From: Polytrichum commune
Lineage: Eukaryota; Streptophyta; Polytrichopsida; Polytrichales; Polytrichaceae
Assembly: GCA_950295325.1 (NCBI GenBank)
Contig: OX485804.1
Location: 33,978,001-34,042,000, forward strand
Reading direction: 5' to 3'
Length of the DNA stretch: 64,000 bases
How positions within the stretch are numbered: the stretch's first letter is position 1; each line of letters opens with the position of its first letter. Below, piece by piece: positions 37,015-47,155 of this stretch. The position numbers and the translations under genes were made by a program. The notes under the pieces were generated by a model, which saw nothing but the letters and a program-made list of their open reading frames with translations, was not told the DNA's origin and did no database searches.

Positions 37015-37242
37015 CTAGGTAATTCTCAAACCGGGGACATTTCTCAGTCCCATCATGCCAACTGTCTTCCGCAATAGAGCTGGAGGCTCCCGTAATCCCA
37101 AAGTAGAGCTGAACAGATTGGCCCGTTTCACAAGAGTGGACTTATCCCACTTCAAGACCGTGCACGAATTGTAGTAACCCAACCAGGCCTGGTAAGCCTT
37201 TTCCTTGGCATCTTCACTCACCACTTGTAATCCCTTGTTCAC
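37015..37242 (-). CDS. RH48: RH48-like helicase exon 11 (C-terminus)
   Basis: 228 nt with the TAG stop at 37015-37017. It codes [11 protein letters not shown] and the terminal GLRNVPGLR, the hallmark tail of this plant helicase group. Acceptor is GTTTAG. Confidence 0.9.
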   Translation of the reverse strand: MNKGLQVVSEDAKEKAYQAWLGYYNSCTVLKWDKSTLVKRANLFSSTLGLREPPALLRKTVGMMGLRNVPGLRIT

Positions 37243-40200
37243 CTAAACATCATCCAAAAGAAACGATCTTGAGTTTCACTGGTGATGGAAGGGAGACAAC
37301 GCACAGTCCTGATCTGATGACACCACTCCACTCCTTACTTCTGAATTCTGTGCTAATGATTTTAGATAAAACAATAGGCCAACGGCAATTACATGCTTTA
37401 GGAGAATGAACCCTAAACATAGTAGAACTTTCGTTAACAAATGAAACTGTTTTAAGCTCAGGATTAGTCAGGTCAGTCCAAATTTCAATTGAGATATCAG
37501 AAAAACGTTCTCACACATGCATAACAGATGATCAGTTGAAGGCCCACAACACAAGAGTCCTCTGACTAGTAATGGAGTTACCTTAGCTTCCACAGCAGAG
37601 GTCATCTGCGGAGTCTTTGATTCTGTGATGCTGATGTCTTTTAATGACCGCAAAAACACTTCCTCCCATGGCATCAACAAAAGCAGTCCTCGGCCCTCCT
37701 TACCAGCCCTTCCTGTGCGACCCAGTCGATGAATGTACTGCTCTCGTCCAGCTGGTGTTCCTACCTGCCAAAAATGGCATTGAGGTAGTCTAAAGAAATT
37801 AGCATGCTGAATTGGTCTACATATAGACCACTACCCTAATACCAATACACATTCCTTTCACCACACTGTGCAGTATCACCTGAGGTATGGAATATGATAA
37901 CCAAGTAACCATTGATATTTCTCTGGAACCAGGAGAACAGACAGAGATCATTGTGAGCTGCAGAAATACAGGTTTGCTTCCAAGTGGTTTAGAGCAGAAG
38001 GCAGGTGGTTACCTGCAACACAAGTGTCACGTCGGGGTAGTCTACACCTCGAGCAGACACATCTGAGGTGAACATAATCACCCCGCCCTCGTGCTTCCTG
38101 AACTCATCGGACACTTTGGTACGAAATGATTGTGATTTTCGAGAGTGGATTTCCAGAGTGTTCAGGCCCATTTTATTATACAACTCTGCAAATAGGGCTG
38201 TGACTCTGGCAGTTGTACAAAACACTAGCACCTGCAGCGTGAAGAGGTCAGGCAGGCCAAAGGGAATGTGACATCAGTTCCAGATTGTGATACCTATAAC
38301 ACGCCTCCCAATATCACATTATAATGTGCACTTAAACCATGACATCAGTCCTGTCCCTGTAATTCAAAAGGAAACTTCACAAGTTTGCCCAAAAGCAAAG
38401 CAATGCAATGCCCAAAGGCGATTAAATTAAGGAAGAAAAGCAAACCTTGAAATTTGGCTCTTGAACAGCATGATCCTTTAGCAAAGCATAAATGGCAGCC
38501 AAATGCATCTCTAATGGCAGCACAAGAAACTCTTGTTTAACCTGAATATAAAAAAAAAAATCAAGTTCATGATCAAGTGCATTTACGTAAGGAGATTAGA
38601 AATAAGAAAAAGAAAAAAAATATGTCATGGGCAAACAATCGGATTTCTGATAACTAGTCCAGATTTAAAGAATATATAATATCATTTTACTCAGTATGAG
38701 ACAGGTTCGTGCAGAGTATCCAAACAACCTTCTCTACAAGTATACTTTTCTCTATCATTTCAATGAGAAGTCTACCAAATCTGTACCACCTCTTCCACCA
38801 TACATGGTGCTCCATGACAAAGATGTGCACACATGCTTATTCAAAAAAGCAATGACAATTACAAAAATTTGCCAAGGCTCACCCTCTACAAACATATGAA
38901 CAGACTTAAACAAATGTATTTGGTCAATTTTTGAAGATGTACAGTATCTTGACTTTCAAGAGTTCTCAAGCAAGCCATCAAGTGGTGACACCATTGATTT
39001 CTGTATCACATGCAATCACATGTGAGGTCCTACCTTGATATGAGTCTCTTCATCATCAACACCAACTGTGTCAATGTAGGCGTAATCTTTCTTGAGTGCA
39101 ATTTGGCACATGCTCTTTACCTGCATCAGACATGCGAAAGAGGAAATGGTGAGAAACCACAGCCTGCTTGTTCCATTTTGCAATTGCACAAGTTGAGTCA
39201 AAATCTACAAGTGCACATTCTTTGTTTAAAATTTTGAACTATTGTGCCATCAACTCCGGTTTGCATGCTGTGAAGGAATATACAGGATGTTCTTGATCCA
39301 TTTGTCCTCTATGCAATAACAGAGACAGGTTTCTAACAGAACATTACTACATAAGACTTCTTGAGCTACGCAAAGATTGTTGTGTTGTTTTCAAAAAGTG
39401 CACTTTAAAAGCTCCATACATGACACAGGAAGGAATGCACAAGAGAACCTCATTGGGCACAGTTGCTGAGAAGAGAAGTGTTTGCCGCTGCTGTGGAAGA
39501 ACTTTAATGATACCATCAAGACTTTTCCGGAATCCCATGTCCAGTAGTTGATCTGCTTCATCAAGAACCAGAACTTTGAGATTCTGCAGCTGCCTCCTTA
39601 CATTTGGGTTTGACTGGATGTGGTCAAGCATCCTTCCTGGCGTTCCCACCAGAATCTTCACAACAACAACATGATTTACTTAGTTGAAAAATGTCTCACA
39701 AGTACAAACAGCACAAAAATGAAGACAAGGAAATACATAACAGCTTCAGCAGTTTTAGAGATGCCAAATTCTTGAGACCTATTATGTAATGGCAATCACA
39801 ACCACTGGGAAAAGCCAATTGTGTGACTAGTTGTCAACAAATGTGCAAATGATTCAACAGACTTACTTGACATGGCTGCTTCTCAAGCCTCTTGGTCTCA
39901 GAAGCCATGTTGGTCCCACCAATCACAACTTGCACCCCTAGACCGCGTTGAAAGGTGGTGAGCATCTTAGCTTCAGCAGCAACTTGGCTGGCAAGTTCCC
40001 GAGTAGGGCAAATCACTACAACGTAGATAGGACTGATCCCCGTTTGAGGGTTTTGAGCTTTCAAAATAGATTCAATTGCTGGCAACTGCACACACACAAA
40101 CAAATTGAATAAACATGTCCTCAGCAGAATTGGGGAAAATCTACACATGAATCTGACACAACCTAAATATTCCACACATTTATTATACGAACAAAGCTTC

Positions 40201-43200
40201 TTCATGGATAAAGGCCAATGAGAACAGACAACTAAGAAACACATGATATCTATGCAGCTCCTCTTGCCAGAGAAGGATGTAAGCTTTCAGTGCCTGTTCG
40301 ATACTGACTCAAAGACAACAGGAACACAAGTACAAGTAAGAGTCTTCAAGGAATGTACCAGGAAAGCAACAGTCTTGCCAGTTCCAGTCTTTGCCTTAGC
40401 AAGCACATCCTGACCTGCAAAATTCAGATATTCAATATCACCAGAAGGCTGTATACAAGGTCACAATCAATAGCATCTCTTTTAAGGAAATACACACATT
40501 TAAAGGCTTCTACAAATTCTACAACAATCAGTTTCCTCATGCAGATTACATACCCTTCAAAATGACTGGTAGAGTAGCATCCTGAACCACTGTCATGGTG
40601 TCAAATCCAGCCACCTCATGTAGGGCCTTGATGGACAGTGGAGAAATCTTGAAGTGATCAAACCTGTTAATCCATTAATGGAACAAACAAAACATTATCA
40701 ACGTACTGTTACTCAGCACCGCCAATCACTAAGTAATGAGTACTGCTCGAGATACACTAATAGCCTTCTTCATAACTAGTAAAAGGGTGTAACAAACCCC
40801 TGATCTTCTCAGTGAAGGCACCCATAACCTAGGAACTTCCTCTTGATCCTAGAAGGATGATTACAAGGAGCTGACATGTTATGCTATTTCCCTCTCCTAA
40901 GAGGCCATTAATTACCTTGTTTTAGATAAGTGAGATGCAAGTGGCTTCTCGATCACAAGAGGTTCTTCTTCTTCACTGCTCTCTGGTGACTCTTTGTGTT
41001 TCTTGTTGACTGTCATATCTGTATCCACGAATGCAGCTTGTGGTGCACCTCGTCGTTTGAATGACCCTGCAATAATAGAAAGAAAGTAAGAAGAAAAAAA
41101 AATCAGGATACTAATACCATCATACAACTAACAAGGCATTTGCCATGAGCGAAGGGACATGTGCCAAGGCTAATAAGATATCTAGTGCTGTATTTGGTGC
41201 ATGACTTGTAAAAAAAACAAAAACAAATCAGTTTTGAATTTGCAGCTTGAATTTCTCTGAAGTACAGCAACACAGCAAGTGGCAACCACTGTACTATGTT
41301 CTGCATCATGCCTTTAAATAGGTAAAAACCATTCACCGAATGGAGACCTGGCATGAGAATAGCGTACAGATTGCCAGTGTCTACAAGTTTCTCTTCATGA
41401 ATTATCATCTGTGGTCTAGTGAGAGGTTTTGGCTTACGACTCGATTGAAGTCCACCATGTAAGAAGATTTTGCTGAATTGATTGGTAGTAAGCGCATGCA
41501 CAGGGCAGCCAAATAGCAATGAATATTCTGGCCAGTTTATATTCCCCTGAATGGAATGTCAATGGAGAATGATGAAATGGAACCCAATTCCAATTACCCT
41601 ACTCACTACTGTACTGTACTAAACCTTCATAACAGTTTATTATGCAGATTCACAAACTTTTATTGAGCATCCCAGTAGACACTGCACGCTCAAAGATCTC
41701 TCCAAAGAACTTATGAGGAACTTTTGGAAGGCACAAATGCTCTTCAAACTGACATCCATGATTATTTTGAATCTAACAATGTCCTTAACAATTCCCATTG
41801 ATATCTCATTTTGAGCATGACTGCTTTACACTTGCTTAAACTATTGAGAGCTTGAGGCTCGAGATTTAGTCAAGCTCTCAATAGTTTGAGCTCCAGATGA
41901 AAGCCTGTCAAATCCAAGTATCAACCTCCCAAAAATTGCACAGGTCAAGCTCTCCACTCGAGCTCTACTGTCAAGGAGCGTAAGAAACTATTTGCATGGC
42001 ACAAAAGGGTCTCGAAACTGACATCCATGACTGTATTAAACCCCAACAACACTGTCCTCAAAACTTACTACCGGTAGACACTGCACGCTCAAAGCTCTCT
42101 CCAACGATCTTGTCAGGGATTCTCAGATGGCACAAAAGGGTCTCGAAACTGACATCCCTGACTGTATTGAATGTCAACAACGTTGTCCTTAACACTTACT
42201 AACATTAGACACTGCACGCTCGAAAGCTCTCTTGAAAGAACTTATAAGGAATTCTCACATGCCACAAAAGGGTCTCTAAACTGGCATCCATGACTGTTTT
42301 AAACCCCAACAACGATGTCCCTAGCACCCACCACCAGTAGACACGGCACGATCAGAGTTCTCTCCAAACTCCTTCTACGGAATTCTAACATAGCACAGAG
42401 GGTGTCCAAATTGACATCCACAACTGTAAGGGGCATTGTTATTACTGTAGACACTGCACGCTTAAAACTCTCTCAAAAGAACTTAAGATTGACATCCGAA
42501 TTGACATCCATGACTGTATTAAACCCCAAAAACAATGTCCTCAAAGACTCACCACCGGTGGACACTGGACGCTCAAAGCTCTCTCCAAAGGAACCACTGT
42601 GAATACCAGCCTTGGGTAGAAACCTCGCAGAAGGCCGCGCATCCTGCCTGCTGAGCTCCACAGCGCCATCCTCACCTGTCCACAAATCCTCCGCTCCACG
42701 CTTCTGGAACCTATCAGCCAAAGCTTTAACCCTCGCATCGGGGCTCAAGGGAGGGAAAGGAGCCATGGCATTAGGGGAAGCTCGTTCCCATGGCTTCTCC
42801 AAAACAGGGGACACCGCCATAACCTCTGCCCTTCGCCTGTCCTCGTACAACTGCTTCTCCCTCATCAACCTTGCCTTCTCATTTTGCTTCTCCTTCTTCT
42901 TCTGTGCCCTCTTCCACTGCCACTTGCTCACTCCCCCTGGAAATGTCCTTGGGCCTCCTCCCATGGCCCTTGCGCCATCCACCATGGTTACCTCCTCGGG
43001 TCCCATTGGCCTCAGCTTCAACCCTAACCTTGTGCCCACCAAAAATGATGTCCCGGAGCTTTGCAATGGGGATCTATACACTGGAACACGAGTAAGTGCA
43101 AGCTTAGACACGAACTTTCCTACACTCACTGATGTTCTAGCAATGTATGGCTTGGGGTATAGAAGTGGCCCGGGCATGGCACGAGACAGAATTCTTGCGC

Positions 43201-43207
43201 CTGCCAT
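37015..43207 (-). CDS. RH48: DEAD-box ATP-dependent RNA helicase, RH48-like (11 exons, complete)
   Basis: Eleven minus-strand exons join in one frame to 2211 nt, 736 residues plus a TAG stop: 43207-42553, 41066-40916, 40663-40554, 40414-40359, 40085-39867, 39655-39449, 39120-39034, 38541-38446, 38231-38013, 37764-37582, 37242-37015. Every junction is GT-AG and keeps phase. The SF2 helicase core is complete: Q-motif region (about 269-308), Walker A AKTGTGKT (313-320), PTREL (351-355), GG (380-381), TPGR (402-405), DEAD (429-432), SAT (460-462), VLVFCTT (528-534), [10 protein letters not shown] (582-591) and HRLGRTGR (612-619). The N-terminus is rich in Arg, Ser and Ala with no early acidic residue, as in a mitochondrial or plastid transit peptide. 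[11 protein letters not shown] followed by KWQWKR and a charged helix is typical of the plant RH25/26/31/48 group, whose members are 563-850 aa. Such enzymes unwind RNA using ATP. To my knowledge maize RH48 acts in mitochondrial intron splicing; that role here is inference. RH26 or RH31 orthology is the alternative. Confidence 0.93.
37582..37764 (-). CDS. RH48: RH48-like helicase exon 10 (motif VI)
   Basis: 183 nt (61 codons), acceptor TTGGCAG, donor AAG|GTAACT. It holds HRLGRTGR, the arginine-finger motif, followed by the LLLLMPWEE segment. Confidence 0.9.
38013..38231 (-). CDS. RH48: RH48-like helicase exon 9 (motifs IV, V)
   Basis: 219 nt (73 codons), acceptor GCTGCAG, donor CAG|GTAACC. 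It codes VLVFCTT and [14 protein letters not shown], the RNA-binding and ATP-coupling motifs of domain 2. Confidence 0.9.
38446..38541 (-). CDS. RH48: RH48-like helicase exon 8
   Basis: 96 nt (32 codons), acceptor ATTCAG, donor AAG|GTTTGC. It starts the second RecA-like domain. Confidence 0.87.
39034..39120 (-). CDS. RH48: RH48-like helicase exon 7
   Basis: 87 nt (29 codons), acceptor GATGCAG, donor AAG|GTAGGA. It codes the inter-domain segment ending with DEETHIK, which matches the segment after SAT in this helicase group. Confidence 0.88.
39449..39655 (-). CDS. RH48: RH48-like helicase exon 6 (motifs Ib, II, III)
   Basis: 207 nt (69 codons) holding TPGR, the catalytic DEAD box and SAT. 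The acceptor (GTGAAG) and donor (GAG|GTTCTC) are weaker than usual, but they are the only choices that keep frame with family-like joints on both sides. Confidence 0.88.
39867..40085 (-). CDS. RH48: RH48-like helicase exon 5 (motifs Ia, GG)
   Basis: 219 nt (73 codons), acceptor GTGTGCAG, donor CAA|GTAAGT. It codes CPTRELASQ (motif Ia) and VVIGG. Confidence 0.9.
40359..40414 (-). CDS. RH48: RH48-like helicase exon 4 (Walker A)
   Basis: A 56-nt micro-exon coding AKTGTGKT, the ATP-binding P-loop. Acceptor TTTGCAG, donor CTG|GTACAT. Without it the frame and motif I are both lost. Confidence 0.9.
40554..40663 (-). CDS. RH48: RH48-like helicase exon 3 (Q-motif region)
   Basis: 110 nt, acceptor AACAG, donor AAGG|GTATGT. 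It codes the conserved aromatic FDHF start of the helicase core, then the segment ending TLPVILKG that leads into motif I. Confidence 0.88.
40916..41066 (-). CDS. RH48: RH48-like helicase exon 2 (acidic linker)
   Basis: 151 nt. The acceptor is a pyrimidine tract ending TTGCAG and the donor is AAG|GTAATT. It codes a basic stretch then a Ser/Glu-rich acidic linker ([10 protein letters not shown]) before the helicase core. Phase 1 in, phase 2 out. Confidence 0.88.
41675..42558 (-). repeat. Tandem copies of the exon 1 end and splice donor inside intron 1
   Basis: On the plus strand the anchor GTAGACACTGCACGCTCA or close variants starts at 41675, 42074, 42205, 42337 and 42447. The true exon end has the matching GTGGACACTGGACGCTCA at 42558. 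Spacings of the last five are 131, 132, 110 and 111 bp; the isolated 41675 copy is 399 bp from the next, about three units. Units also share the first intron bases, including the phrase ACTGACATCCATGACTGTAT. The array therefore arose by copying a segment that spans the exon 1 donor. Most copies lost the exact GTGAGT donor; one reads CGGTAGTAAG and could act as a cryptic site. Confidence 0.85.
41838..41887. repeat. 18-bp stem hairpin in helicase intron 1
   Basis: AAACTATTGAGAGCTTGA is followed after a 14-base loop by its exact reverse complement. It lies inside the degenerate part of the intron repeat array and may be a collapsed inverted pair of repeat fragments. Confidence 0.8.
42553..43207 (-). 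CDS. RH48: RH48-like helicase exon 1 (N-terminal region)
   Basis: Codes residues 1-218 plus one base. It starts at the ATG at 43207, the first in this frame, and carries the presumed transit peptide, the [11 protein letters not shown] segment and the Lys/Glu-rich helix. The donor is GTG followed by GTGAGT at 42552. The open frame runs on to 42473, but the helicase frame resumes only with exon 2, so the donor is set by phase and consensus. Confidence 0.88.
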
Positions 43208-43990
43208 GCAATTTCCCTTCTACAGCATACAACCTTGCAATTAATCAATCACAACAACAACTACCTAATTCTCCGAGCTGCAAACTCCAAAATCCCCAAA
43301 CCCTTATGCCGAAATCCTGCCACAAATTCCAGCAAGCAGAGACTAAAACCGTGAGACGAACAGCAAGCAAATATTTTTCAGAATGTTGCAACGTGCTTGC
43401 TATCTAGAAGTTGAAGAATTGTGTAGTTAGACTAAAGTACTAAAACAAACAACTCGAACCCCCAACCTTCGAACCCTAATGTTGGAATTTGGCCTCAAAT
43501 TGCAGCAAAGACAGGGCAGCACATGAGTGAGAAACTAGTGGTAGGCAAATTGTTTTCCAAAATTTCTGATGTGCCTGTTGCTAATAAGTTAGAGGTGAAA
43601 GGATGGTGTGGGTGACTTGGACTACTCAAAGTTGAAGTGGATGCGGAATTGGACCTTGAGAGGCCTGGATGCAGTCTGTGCTGCGAAAAGCAGCAGCTGC
43701 TGCAAAGGAGGGTTTAGGGTTTAGGAAGGGGGACAAGACAACAAGGAGCGGCTGGGAGAGGAGCAGCATCCCCACCTGTTCCTGTCAGGAACATCTGGTG
43801 AGGTGGTAGATTCTGCTGCTTTTCTGGTTTTCTTGCTATTTCGAAGATATTTTACGCCAGGTGCCAGCCTAGGGTTGCCCAGGGTGCAGTAACTTCGGCA
43901 CCTTTTACACCAGTGTCGGTCGCCGGTTATCAAGTTTCTAAGCTTATACTAAAGGGCGCTTTAGATGGGGATCCACGGTCCAAGAACATA
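43208..43990 (-). promoter_or_regulatory. Presumed promoter and leader of the helicase gene, with double telo-box
   Basis: Upstream of the helicase ATG. On the minus strand 43725-43711 reads CCTAAACCCTAAACC, two overlapping telo-boxes (AAACCCTAA type). In plants these are often found near starts of genes for translation and ribosome or RNA biology. No clear TATA box is visible, so the start of transcription is unknown. The 70-codon antisense frame here is not supported. Confidence 0.45.
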
Positions 43991-46100
43991 GGGACCAATT
44001 TGAAGCAATTATAGCCCACCCCACAATTACTGGTGCGGGCCACCAGTGAACGGTGAGTACCAACACTGGTTATATTCAGTGGCTCTCGCTGGCTAAATTA
44101 AATTAACTCTAAAAGTGGTCCCATGTTGGTTCATTGATGGCCCACACCAATAAGTGTGAGTGGATTATTAGAGGCAAATTGAATCCTTGAACTGGACCCT
44201 ATCTTCCAAAATGGTTTGTTGTTGGCTTTGTCTATAGGACACAGACTATGCATCAACTTTTATGTTCCAAGAACAAATTTCCTAGCCACTACGTTCACAC
44301 TTAGATGTTACTCGATCCTGCTATTTTTGGTCCAATTTATTTAATATGGATGGTGAAAGTTTGCATACCTTGGACAACTAACCAATTAATTCATTTATTA
44401 GTTAACTAGTTGCCTTTATTCGTTTATTCATTTATTCATTTATTCGTGATGTGAGTATTGTGTATGTTGTAATGCATTGATATGAAATGCAACAAATGCA
44501 TTACTATACACCATGATTTGTTGGCTTTCTACTTGTTATAATAAAATAAGGGATGTGTAATTATGAAGGTCACAAACATTGTGCCTACTAACATGATCTA
44601 TAAAATATGCAAAAATCAAGAAATTTGGCAATGAAAGGGATGTTATAATTATGGATTGCCAATTTAACACCCCCACTAATTACCTCTTGAACTCAAGTGG
44701 TGTTAACTCGACATATAGAATGATCTTCATAGAATAAATAAAATATAGTTGTAAATGCAAGGAATAAAAATGTCAAAATATCAACATTCTATTTTATAGG
44801 TTTATGCACAACAATATAATGAAAATGAGAAAGAAATATCAATGTTACTGCATCGACATGAGCTGCATAATAAGGTGTGTGGCCTTTTATTGCCTAGACA
44901 TCACACTAGAGGATGGTAGAAGGCAATCTTATCGAGCCAATTACAATATAGATTGTGAGACTCTAAATATATCAATAAATATTGACAAGATGTATGTGGT
45001 GAATGAGAGATTATATAGGTTCACGTTCATTGCCACAAGGACGATCACGAATGAAGTTAAAGTTATGTTCTTTAGAGTCGTGAATTCTAGGAATTAAGTT
45101 TTGCATTTGATGTGAAACACAATAATGTGCAAATTGGGTAGCAAATTTTGAGTTTATACATCATTTTATTGAAATATTCTTCAATTGTTTAAACAATTCT
45201 AACTATATAATTGTTTTATTCCAATTGTTTAAACAATCTTCTTCAACAATTAGACCTCCATCATAATTCTTTTTGGGTGTGAGAGCAAAATTTTCAAGTT
45301 ACTTCGATCTCTTAGCAAATGTTGAACATGAATTATTTGATAGAGTTTTTGTGAAGCAATGAATTTTGAATTCAAGCAATCAACATCAAGGTTGTCATGT
45401 TGAACGACACTGATGACTTTGCCATCCACTATTTCGTCCAATTCGATGGCACATGACAAGAGGGTTGTCACGTGTGACACAACTAGGATAATATAAGTTG
45501 TAAGTTGTTTTTTAATCATCCATTTGACTTGCATAGTCAACCAACCAGCTCGACCAGTCAATTTTTTCAATATTAAACAAATCATTTTTTTTTAAATCAC
45601 TAGGAGACCTATTGGTTGAGCCAATGTGGAGTTGTTTGATTTGCAAACCTGATCAATCATCTTTTAAAAAACATGTATACTTGACAATAGAAATGACTTA
45701 TGAGGCCCACCAATTGTTTAATTTGTTGTTTTTTTATAAACCGACTCAATTTCAATAAAGTACCCATAACCATGGACCACCATTCACCTCATAATCCATG
45801 GTAATAGGGTCCGATTCAATATTTATTATCTCTCATACATATCATATTCAACATTTATAAATCAAACGTATTGCATTCGTTGCTTAATATAGTATATTGT
45901 TGGACATTTTGTTCCTCGTTGCTCACATATCACTACTCACCCGCTAGCTTCCCTCTAGTATACATTGGTGTCAACCAATGGATACTGTTATTATTTCAAA
46001 GACCAAGGATGCATGAACAAAGAGGTGGGAAGAGAAGAAATCAACTTAATTTGATTGCACAAGATGCTTGGCAAATCATACCTCAAAGAGGTGGAGATTA
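43991..46100. other. Gene-poor stretch upstream of the helicase
   Basis: No supported gene. The 97-codon frame at 44804-45097 has no motif. CAATTGTTTAAACAATT palindromes occur at about 45184 and 45222. ATTCATTTATTC repeats occur at 44420-44445. Confidence 0.4.
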
Positions 46101-46124
46101 GTCGCGAAAAACTTACCAACCTTA

Positions 46125-47152
46125 TGCCCCCTCTCCACCTGCCTTTAGCTAAGCCTAAAAGTTGGTTTTTAAAACCTGGCCTTCACACCATCGACATTAT
46201 CTAGTGCCGAGCCTAGTTGGCAAATGATGTGGCATGGTTTAGAAGTGGAGGTTTTAAGCCTCAAGCAACAACCCTCCCATCGGTACCTAGACATGAGGCA
46301 AGAATGTAGGACCTTTAAAAGTGTCGCCTCCCGCCCTTGTGATTGGGTGCTTTATAGTCTTAGCTATGAGGGTACGAGGAGCTCCATTAACAAAAACTGA
46401 TGGTAATGCCCCCTCCCCACTTGACATTAGCTAAGCCTAAAAGTGGGTTCTTAAAAATGAGTGTTCACACCATCGACATTATCTAGTGCCGAGCCTAGTT
46501 GGCAAATGATGTGGCATGGCTTAAAAGTGGAGGTTTTAAAACTACCGACCCTCCCATTGGACCTAGACATGAGGCAAGAATGTAGGACCTCTAAAAGTGT
46601 TGCCTCCCGCTCTTGTGATTGGTTGCTTTTAGTCTTAGCTATGAGGGCACGAGGAGCTCCATTAACAAAAACCGATGGTAAGTATTAAGGCATTTGGGAT
46701 GGGACAAAAACTATCCAACATTCATTGGTTGGTAGATAAAACAATGAACATGTGTGAAAGCTACTTAACTAAAACCTACTTGGAAATCTCCGGAGCAAGT
46801 TCTTGTAGGTGCATTGGGATAGCCGGACGTGTCCGCTATAACCGAGGGAGCTTTACCCGGGTTTTAGGGAAGTCTTTGGTTATTTGCTAATGTCAAGTGG
46901 GGAGGGGGCATAAGATAGATGAGTAGAAAGAGATTTGGGGATGGGAGAAAAACTATCCAACATTCATTGCTTGGTAGATAAAACCATGAACATGTGTGAA
47001 AGCTACTTAACTAAAACCTACTTGAAAATCTCCGGAGCAAGTTCTTGTAGGTGCATTGGGATAGCCGAATGCATCTGCTATAACCGAGGGAGCTTTACCC
47101 GGTTTTTAGGAAAGACTATGGTTATTTGATAAAGTCAGGTAGGGAGGGGGCA
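46125..47152. mobile_element. Outer Harbinger-type MITE (split by a second copy)
   Basis: The ends are TGCCCCCTCTCCACCTG and CAGGTAGGGAGGGGGCA, flanked by TTA on both sides (46122-46124 and 47153-47155). A 3-bp TWA duplication with such TIRs is typical of PIF/Harbinger (Tourist-like) MITEs. Removing the inner copy and one TAA leaves about 521 bp, the same length class as the inner copy. No coding capacity. Confidence 0.9.
46407..46910. mobile_element. Inner Harbinger-type MITE nested in the same family
   Basis: 504 bp with ends TGCCCCCTCCCCACTTGACA and TGTCAAGTGGGGAGGGGGCA (perfect 20-bp TIRs), flanked by TAA at 46404-46406 and 46911-46913. Its two halves match the two halves of the outer copy in order. 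The target GATGGTAA is present in the same place within the inner copy itself, so the insertion point can be mapped exactly. Confidence 0.92.
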
Positions 47153-47155
47153 TTA

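Noticed and set aside
42473-42552. Helicase exon 1 extended to the end of its open frame
   Set aside because: The extra residues lie past a GTGAGT donor and only the donor at 42552 keeps phase with exon 2.
44804-45097. 97-codon plus frame as a gene
   Set aside because: No motif, no neighbours in frame, AT-rich codon use and no splice partners.
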